From Abyssibius sp040880065 (GTDB taxonomy: Bacteria; Pseudomonadota; Alphaproteobacteria; Rhodobacterales; Rhodobacteraceae): DNA of 45,910 nucleotides. A program made the position numbers and the translations under genes. The notes under the pieces were generated by a model. The model saw only the letters and a list, made by a program, of their open reading frames with translations. It made no database searches and was not told the origin of the DNA. The stretch is from assembly GCA_040880065.1 (NCBI GenBank), contig JBBDJE010000012.1, positions 1 through 45,910 on the forward strand. The letters run 5' to 3'. Shown in pieces: positions 40,747-45,910 of the stretch; positions within the stretch are counted from its first letter, which is position 1, and the number at the start of each line of letters is the position of its first letter.

Positions 40747-41871
40747 CTAAATTGCCATATCGTCACGATGCACCAATGCAGGCCGCGCCGGATAGCCAAG
40801 TATGCCGGCAATTTCGCCGCTGCGTTTGCCGGCAATTTTCCGCGCCTCATCGGCCGCGTAGCCCGCCAGCCCGCGTGCAACCAGCGCACCGGCCGCATCG
40901 CGAATATCCACCGGATCGCCGCGCTCAAACGCCCCTTCAACGGCGCGCACCCCTGCGGGCAAAAGCGATTTGCCTGAAGCCAGCGCCGCGCCTGCGCCTG
41001 CATCAACCCGCAGCACGCCTTTGGGCTTCATGCCCGAAATCCATTTTTTACGGGCGGATGCCGGGTCGCCCTGCCCTTTGAACCATGTGCAGGCGGTGCC
41101 AGCAATCAGCGCCGCAACCGGCCCGACCCTGTCGCCCCGCGTGATGACCATTGCCGCGCCCGATTGCAACGCCACCTTGGCGGCCATCACCTTGGTGGCC
41201 ATGCCGCCGCGAGAGTGCTCAGACGCGGCACCGCCCGCCATCGCCTCGATCTCGGGCGTAATTTCCGCCACATGCGGCAGCAGGCGCGCCGATGCATCGC
41301 GGCGCGGGTCGGCGGTGAACAGCCCGTCAATATCGCTGAGCAGCACCAGAATATCCGCGCCAACAAGGCTGGCGACCTGCGCGGCCAGCCGGTCATTGTC
41401 TCCATAACGAATTTCGTCGGTTGCGACCGTATCATTCTCATTCACAATCGGCACGCAGCCAAGCTCCAGCAGCGTGTTCATTGTCGCGCGCGAGTTCAGG
41501 TAGCGCCGCCGGTTCTGGCTATCTTCCAACGTCACCAGAACCTGTGCCGCCTCAATCCCCAAAGGGGCCAGAATTTCCTGATAGGCGCGCGCAAGGCGGA
41601 TCTGGCCAACCGCAGCCGCCGCCTGTGCATGTTCAAGCGCCAGCGGCCCTGCGGGCAGGCCCAGCACACGCCGCCCCAAGGCGATGGAGCCGGATGACAC
41701 AAGCACAACCTCGGCACCTTTGGCGCGCAGCATGGCAATATCGCCCGCCAGTCCGGCAACCCAATCGGTGCGCAAATGGCCGCTTGCGGCATCAACCAAA
41801 AGGGCCGAGCCGACCTTGATGACCACGCGCCGGGCGCTGGCGAATAGCGTGGCGGAGTTCAGGGTGTCCAC
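40747..41871 (-). CDS. proB: Glutamate 5-kinase
   Basis: A 374-residue amino-acid kinase (about 1-260) with a C-terminal PUA domain (about 285-360), the first step of proline synthesis. RVVIKVGSALL is the phosphate-binding start, VSSGSIALG the glutamate site, and NENDTVAT follows. The start overlaps the obgE stop by 13 bp. Confidence 0.96.
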   Translation of the reverse strand: MDTLNSATLFASARRVVIKVGSALLVDAASGHLRTDWVAGLAGDIAMLRAKGAEVVLVSSGSIALGRRVLGLPAGPLALEHAQAAAAVGQIRLARAYQEILAPLGIEAAQVLVTLEDSQNRRRYLNSRATMNTLLELGCVPIVNENDTVATDEIRYGDNDRLAAQVASLVGADILVLLSDIDGLFTADPRRDASARLLPHVAEITPEIEAMAGGAASEHSRGGMATKVMAAKVALQSGAAMVITRGDRVGPVAALIAGTACTWFKGQGDPASARKKWISGMKPKGVLRVDAGAGAALASGKSLLPAGVRAVEGAFERGDPVDIRDAAGALVARGLAGYAADEARKIAGKRSGEIAGILGYPARPALVHRDDMAI

Positions 41872-42884
41872 GGCCCCTCATCCTCAACAACAACCTGACC
41901 GGCCTCGATGATCTTGCGCATCTGGCGCAGCACATCAACCACACCGTCGCGGCTTACCCCCGACATGACACGCACATCTTCTGCCCCCGCATCTTTGAGC
42001 GCGGCCAGCTTTTCGGCAATGTCATCCGCGCTTATCGCATCGGATTTGTTCAGCACGGTAATGCGCGGTTTTTCATTCAACCCGGCACCATATTCATCAA
42101 GCTCGCCAATGATAACGCGGTAATCGGTGGCCACATCGTCTGCCGTGCCGTCAACCAGATGCAACAACACCGAGCACCGCTCGATATGGCCCAAAAACGT
42201 ATCGCCAAGGCCACGGCCTTCATGCGCGCCTTCAATCAGCCCCGGAATATCGGCCACGACAAATTCGCGCCCGTCCACCTCGACCACACCAAGGTTGGGG
42301 TGAAGCGTGGTAAAAGGATAGTCGGCAATTTTCGGGCGCGCGTTTGATGTTGCTGCCAGAAAGGTGGACTTGCCCGCGTTTGGCAAACCAAGCAACCCGC
42401 AATCGGCGATGAGCTTTAAGCGCAGCCAGATCGTCGCCTCCACCCCGGCTTGGCCGGGGTTGGCGCGGCGTGGTGCCTGATTGGTGGAGGATTTGAAATG
42501 CATGTTGCCAAAGCCGCCATTGCCGCCCTTGGCCAGACACACGCGCTGGCCCTCAACCGTGAGGTCGGCAATGACCTCTTCGCCCTCTTCATCAAGAATT
42601 TCGGTGCCGACGGGCACGCGCAGCACGATATCGTCACCGTTTTTGCCAAAGCGGTTCTGGCCCATGCCGCCCTGCCCGTTCTTGGCGAAAAAATGCTGCT
42701 GGTAGCGAAAGTCGATCAGCGTGTTCAACCCGGTGACCGCTTCGGCCCAAACCGTGCCGCCATTGCCGCCATTGCCACCATCCGGGCCGCCAAACTCGAT
42801 ATATTTTTCGCGCCGGAACGATACCGCGCCGTTGCCGCCGCTGCCCGATCGGATGTAAACTTTGGTTAAATCAAGAAACTTCAT
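41859..42884 (-). CDS. obgE: GTPase ObgE/CgtA
   Basis: A 341-residue ribosome-associated GTPase. The glycine-rich Obg fold (1-158) is followed by the G domain, with P-loop GLPNAGKST near residue 166 and the G4 motif NKSD. The start MKFLDLTKV at 42884 overlaps the tandem-GNAT gene by 14 bp. The order rplU-rpmA-GNAT-obgE-proBA is conserved in related bacteria. Confidence 0.97.
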   Translation of the reverse strand: MKFLDLTKVYIRSGSGGNGAVSFRREKYIEFGGPDGGNGGNGGTVWAEAVTGLNTLIDFRYQQHFFAKNGQGGMGQNRFGKNGDDIVLRVPVGTEILDEEGEEVIADLTVEGQRVCLAKGGNGGFGNMHFKSSTNQAPRRANPGQAGVEATIWLRLKLIADCGLLGLPNAGKSTFLAATSNARPKIADYPFTTLHPNLGVVEVDGREFVVADIPGLIEGAHEGRGLGDTFLGHIERCSVLLHLVDGTADDVATDYRVIIGELDEYGAGLNEKPRITVLNKSDAISADDIAEKLAALKDAGAEDVRVMSGVSRDGVVDVLRQMRKIIEAGQVVVEDEGPWTP

Positions 42885-43908
42885 TGCGCGCCTCGCCCCC
42901 GCCCATGGTTTGGGCTGCCTGCATGCGATACTGCAACAAGCGCCGAGGCTCAAGCCGCGCATCGGATTTGTCGTCAATCTCGCCGGTTTTTATGAAACCG
43001 AGCTTTTCCAGCACCCGTGCACTGGCCGGATTATCGGCATAAGCGCCCGCTTCAAGCCCTTGCGCGCCAAACCGCGCCCGCATTTCGGCCAAAAACGCCG
43101 CCACCGCCTCGCTGGCATAGCCTTGCCCCCAATAGCCGCGCCCCAGCGCATAGGCAACCGACAGCGGCGTACCACCCATGCCGACCCAACCAATCACCCT
43201 GCCCTGCAAACGGATCGCCAGACTAAAGCCCGGCTTGCCGGCCCATTGGCGCTTGGCAATCCAACCGGCCGCCATTTCAGGCGTAAACGGATGCGGGATG
43301 CTTTGCATCATCCGCGAAATGTCGGCATCATTCATCACATGCGCAAAACCGGTTGCATCATCGGCCCGGAACGGCGCTATTTTCAGCCGCGCGGTCGCAA
43401 TGATCATTGGCCTGTTGCTGGCCCATGCGGCCCGTGTCAGCCGGTAGCGGTTGATTGCGCTTACACAGCCGCGCGCCACACCAAACGCTGTGTCTGCCGC
43501 TTCAAACACAAAGCCGCTTTTCACCAGAACCCGCGCGCTGGCAAGGTTATCGGCCCAGACCGAGGCTTCAACCAACCCCAACCCCTCATCGCGAAACCCG
43601 CGCGCCAGCATTTCAGCTACGGCACGGCTGGCCAGCCCACGGCCCCAAAACCGCTGGCCAAGCAAATAGCCAAGCTCGCCGCGCACAAGCCTGCCCCGGA
43701 CAAGAAAAATAATGCCTGCAAGCTCGCCGCCTTCGCAAATTGCCTGCACCTTGCCGGCCTGCGCTTCCGGCGTGCTCAGCCGCTTGCGGGTAAAGCCGGG
43801 CTGCGCGGGCCAAGGCCAGCTTCCTACCGATCGCACAACCCGATAATCGGCCACAATGTCAAACACTGCGGCAAAATCATCGGGGTGCAGATCGCGCAGC
43901 AGGGTCAT
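42871..43908 (-). CDS. Fusion of two GNAT acetyltransferase domains
   Basis: A 345-residue protein with two complete RimJ-type GNAT domains, about 1-160 and 168-330. Each has its own acetyl-CoA motif A, in LGQRFWGRGLASRAV and LGRGYWGQGYASEAV. No stop or frameshift separates them. The start at 43908 is ATGA-coupled to the single-domain GNAT gene upstream. The substrate is unknown. Ribosomal or other protein N-termini are possible given the ribosomal-protein neighbours. Confidence 0.87.
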   Translation of the reverse strand: MTLLRDLHPDDFAAVFDIVADYRVVRSVGSWPWPAQPGFTRKRLSTPEAQAGKVQAICEGGELAGIIFLVRGRLVRGELGYLLGQRFWGRGLASRAVAEMLARGFRDEGLGLVEASVWADNLASARVLVKSGFVFEAADTAFGVARGCVSAINRYRLTRAAWASNRPMIIATARLKIAPFRADDATGFAHVMNDADISRMMQSIPHPFTPEMAAGWIAKRQWAGKPGFSLAIRLQGRVIGWVGMGGTPLSVAYALGRGYWGQGYASEAVAAFLAEMRARFGAQGLEAGAYADNPASARVLEKLGFIKTGEIDDKSDARLEPRRLLQYRMQAAQTMGGGEARNEVS

Positions 43909-44438
43909 TCCAGCGCAAGCCTGAAATAGTCGCTGGCCACCATCCGGCCTTGGGCAAGGCAATAATCCTGCCCCGAGCCAACCCAGTGAAAGCCGGCTTT
44001 TTGCAAAACGCGCACGCTGGCAGGGTTATCTTGGTGCGCACTTGCCAGCAAAACCGGCACAGCGCCGATGCGGCAGAATGAAACAACGGCACCAACCGCT
44101 TCACTCATCAGGCCAGCACCCCAGAATTGCGGGGCCAGCCAATAGCCAAGCGCCATGCCCTCGGGCTTTTCGACAAGGCCGATAACGCCCACCAGCTCGG
44201 CATCACCCGCACGCGTAATGGCCCAGTTCAAGCCCGCCCCCTCATTGGCAAGCGTAGCGGCAATGAACCCTTCGGCAGCACCTTCGGGGTATGGGTGGGG
44301 AACAACGGCGAGGTATTTGGACACGCGCAGATCGCCGGAAAACATTTTGATCAGCGGCGCATCGGCAGGCGTAAGCCCGCGCAAATGCAGGCGCGTGGTG
44401 TTCAAAACGGGTGTTGTGCTGCGAATGTGTTGTGTCAT
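43905..44438 (-). CDS. GNAT-family N-acetyltransferase, RimJ-like
   Basis: A 177-residue single GNAT domain. Motif A lies in LAPQFWGAGLMSEAV, matching the two copies in the downstream fusion, so all three probably arose by duplication. ATGA overlap with the fusion gene. Separated from rpmA by a strong hairpin. The substrate is unknown. Confidence 0.88.
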   Translation of the reverse strand: MTQHIRSTTPVLNTTRLHLRGLTPADAPLIKMFSGDLRVSKYLAVVPHPYPEGAAEGFIAATLANEGAGLNWAITRAGDAELVGVIGLVEKPEGMALGYWLAPQFWGAGLMSEAVGAVVSFCRIGAVPVLLASAHQDNPASVRVLQKAGFHWVGSGQDYCLAQGRMVASDYFRLALE

Positions 44439-44485
44439 GGCCGTTATCCTCGGTTTGTGGGATAGACCGGCCCTGAAAACAGTTT

Positions 44486-44511
44486 GGGGACCGGCGTTTC
44501 CGCCGGTCCCC
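44486..44511. terminator. Long GC hairpin between rpmA and the GNAT genes
   Basis: A perfect 11-bp stem, GGGGACCGGCG and CGCCGGTCCCC, with loop TTTC. No U-tract follows on the minus strand. It may lower transcription of the GNAT-obgE-pro genes relative to the ribosomal genes. A small TCTGAA-A-TTCAGA palindrome follows at 44512-44524. Confidence 0.6.
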
Positions 44512-44539
44512 TCTGAAATTCAGATTTTCGGGTAGGCGG

Positions 44540-44809
44540 TTATTCTGCTGCCTTCGCGGCTGGCATCACGTTAATAAAGGTGCGACCCTTCAGACCTTTC
44601 TTGAAGGTCACGTTGCCGGTTTCGGTGGCAAAGAGGGTATGATCGCGGCCCATGCCCACGTTGACGCCTGGCCACACTTTGGTGCCGCGCTGACGCACAA
44701 GAATGTTGCCCGGAATAACCAGCTCGCCGCCAAATTTCTTGACGCCAAGGCGGCGACCTGCGGAGTCGCGACCGTTACGGGATGAGCCGCCTGCTTTTTT
44801 ATGTGCCAT
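44540..44809 (-). CDS. rpmA: Ribosomal protein bL27
   Basis: An 89-residue bL27 starting MAHKKAGGSSRNGRDSAG, without the cleavable leader seen in Firmicutes, as expected for Proteobacteria. 19 bp downstream of rplU. Confidence 0.98.
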   Translation of the reverse strand: MAHKKAGGSSRNGRDSAGRRLGVKKFGGELVIPGNILVRQRGTKVWPGVNVGMGRDHTLFATETGNVTFKKGLKGRTFINVMPAAKAAE

Positions 44810-44828
44810 GGTGGTGTCTCCTTACGTC

Positions 44829-45233
44829 TTATTCTGCTGCCGCTTCAACAGCGGGTGCTGCGGCGGGTTCTGCGGCGGGTTTGGCTTTTTTGGCGGCCGC
44901 TTTTTTCGCGGGCTTGGCACCATCGGCCAGAATGTCGGTTACGCGCACAACCGTCAGATACTGACGATGGCCACGCTTGCGCTGGCTGGAATGTTTGCGG
45001 CGGCGTTTGATGAACGAGATCGTTTTCTCGCCACGGGTCTGGGATACAACCTCGCCCCTCACAACCGCGCCTTCAACCAGCGGGGCGCCAACGGTTACGG
45101 TGTCACCACCGAGCATCAGCACCTGGTCAAAATCTACGCTCGCGCCTTCTTCGACTTCGAGCTTTTCAATGATGACAATGTCACCCTTGGCAACTTTATA
45201 CTGTTTGCCACCAGTTTTCATTACCGCGAACAT
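44829..45233 (-). CDS. rplU: Ribosomal protein bL21 with Ala/Lys-rich tail
   Basis: A 134-residue bL21. The core (1-103) matches the family from MFAVMKTGGKQYKV to the QYLTVVRVTDI segment. A 30-residue lysine- then alanine/proline-rich tail, typical of alphaproteobacteria, extends it. First gene of the ribosomal-GTPase-proline block, with a good promoter upstream. Confidence 0.98.
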   Translation of the reverse strand: MFAVMKTGGKQYKVAKGDIVIIEKLEVEEGASVDFDQVLMLGGDTVTVGAPLVEGAVVRGEVVSQTRGEKTISFIKRRRKHSSQRKRGHRQYLTVVRVTDILADGAKPAKKAAAKKAKPAAEPAAAPAVEAAAE

Positions 45234-45382
45234 GCGCGCTTTCCTTATCTTCCGCGTCTTTCGGCCCCGGATCTTTCCGGTGTTGTGCAGCGATCCATCC
45301 GCCGCGCCTTCAAACTGCGCGCCCTGTAACGGGCGACCATCAAATACGCACCACCCCCGAGAATTCGGGCGCAGAACGCCGC

Positions 45383-45411
45383 CTTATGGCCAGCCAGCGC
45401 ATATCTGTCAA
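45383..45411 (-). promoter_or_regulatory. Consensus sigma70 promoter of rplU
   Basis: On the minus strand, a perfect TTGACA -35 (45411-45406), a 17-bp spacer, and CATAAG -10 (45388-45383). It is the best -35 match in the window and is suited to a ribosomal operon. Confidence 0.75.
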
Positions 45412-45429
45412 GCAAAATGGGCATTTTGC
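45412..45429. promoter_or_regulatory. Perfect 18-bp palindrome adjoining the rplU -35 box
   Basis: GCAAAATG and CATTTTGC arms separated by GG, touching the upstream edge of TTGACA. It could be an operator or an upstream promoter element. No regulator can be named. Confidence 0.45.
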
Positions 45430-45574
45430 GCCGCATTTCTAGCAGTATTTCTATATGGGTTCTGCACGCCCTGCAAACCCGCTGTGCAAATTCAGGAATT
45501 TTTGCACAAATCCCCCTTGCGCCCGCGCCCCTTCCCCAATAGTTTCCGCCGCACTGAACGACCCACCATTTCGC

Positions 45575-45664
45575 GGAGAGATGCCAGAGTGGTCGATTGG
45601 GGCGGTCTCGAAAACCGTTGAGCCTGTGAGGGTTCCCAGGGTTCGAATCCCTGTCTCTCCGCCA
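45575..45664 (+). tRNA. tRNA-Ser (anticodon CGA)
   Basis: A class II tRNA of 90 nt. The acceptor GGAGAGA (45575-45581) pairs with TCTCTCC (45654-45660), followed by G and an encoded CCA. The anticodon loop CTCGAAA gives CGA at 45609-45611, reading UCG. A long variable arm typical of tRNA-Ser lies before the GGTTCGAATCC T arm. Confidence 0.96.
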
Positions 45665-45910
45665 AGATCGGCAAATCGATAACCCCACCAACCTACTGTA
45701 TTAAAACATATTTCTTCGGTTTAAGCCGTTGAGATGGGCTTTAGAAAAGCAAGTGTGCTGCACATTTTGCTGCGCAAACTGCTGCACAATGGCTTGCTTG
45801 CGTGCCACGGTGTTGCTAATGTTGTCATATGAAATTGATCCAGCGCGGAACAACTGGTAATCCCCCCCGAAAGTAAGGGGCTGGATAAGTAGAATTTTCT
45901 CGGCAAGATG
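45665..45910. other. AT-richer tail, possible edge of a mobile element
   Basis: Composition shifts to a lower GC content after the tRNA. Short open frames have no support. The stretch from about 45835 to the end (GCGGAACAACTGGTAATCC, then GGATAAGTAGAATTTTCTCGG) resembles, from memory only, the left end and leader of IS3-like elements. No transposase is inside the window. The first part has several copies of a TGCTGC-type word around 45767-45790. Confidence 0.3.

Larger units (their letters stand above)
45234..45574. other. Leader and promoter region between rplU and tRNA-Ser
   Basis: About 340 bp without a supported gene. It contains the rplU promoter and an adjoining palindrome, and leaves an unusually long rplU leader of about 145 nt. 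Open frames crossing the tRNA are shadows. Confidence 0.7.

Noticed and set aside
45245..45691. Minus-strand open frame of 148 codons spanning tRNA-Ser
   Set aside because: It reads the tRNA antisense (RDSNPGNPHRLNGF is a well-known false peptide) and overlaps the rplU promoter. No ribosome binding site.

Overview
The window looks like a chromosomal segment of a GC-rich alphaproteobacterium of the Rhodobacteraceae (Paracoccus/Roseobacter-like) type. The evidence is the gene content and order: a complete beta-hydroxyaspartate cycle operon, an rplU-rpmA-GNAT-obgE-proB-proA block, aroK-aroB next to xerD, dense catabolic operons with ATGA/TAATG junctions, and a family-typical palindromic repeat after an IalB gene. 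This assignment is inferred from protein families and synteny, not from a database search.

Left part (1-7.3 kb). The 3' part of a tRNA-Gln(CTG) overlaps, on the opposite strand, the last codons of bhcR (IclR regulator). Divergent from bhcR lies bhcABCD, the beta-hydroxyaspartate cycle, which converts glyoxylate plus glycine to aspartate without carbon loss. The bhcR-bhcA intergenic region has a good promoter and two inverted repeats. An orphan membrane protein with two CxxC pairs and an internally repeated disordered tail follows, then a LysR regulator with a palindromic candidate operator.

Catabolic island (7.3-24.9 kb). One long minus-strand run from 22.0 kb down to 7.3 kb, plus two divergent plus-strand genes, encodes what reads as a full route from tryptophan to central metabolites. 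Uptake would be by a branched-chain-type ABC transporter, followed by tryptophan 2,3-dioxygenase, an alpha/beta-hydrolase formylkynurenine formamidase and kynureninase. Anthranilate would then pass through an anthranilate-CoA ligase and a bifunctional 2-aminobenzoyl-CoA monooxygenase/reductase. Beta-oxidation-like enzymes follow: an acyl-CoA dehydrogenase, an enoyl-CoA hydratase, an SDR, and a hydratase/3-hydroxyacyl-CoA dehydrogenase fusion. A MarR repressor, a stand-alone Lrp/AsnC ligand-binding domain, a thioesterase and a RidA-like protein lacking the usual catalytic arginine complete the set. This island is the most interesting system in the window.

Housekeeping part (25-45.7 kb). In order: a DMT exporter, aroB/aroK, a small membrane protein, a secreted hypothetical protein, xerD, a CorC/HlyC-like CBS protein, a HerA/DUF853-like ATPase, an IalB-family periplasmic protein, a lpxD-ACP-fabF operon, and a divergent pair of L,D-transpeptidase and YcbK/MepK-like endopeptidase. 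Then come proA, proB, obgE, a tandem-GNAT fusion, another GNAT, rpmA and rplU with a recognisable promoter, and a tRNA-Ser(CGA). The last 250 bp are AT-richer and may hold the edge of a mobile element.
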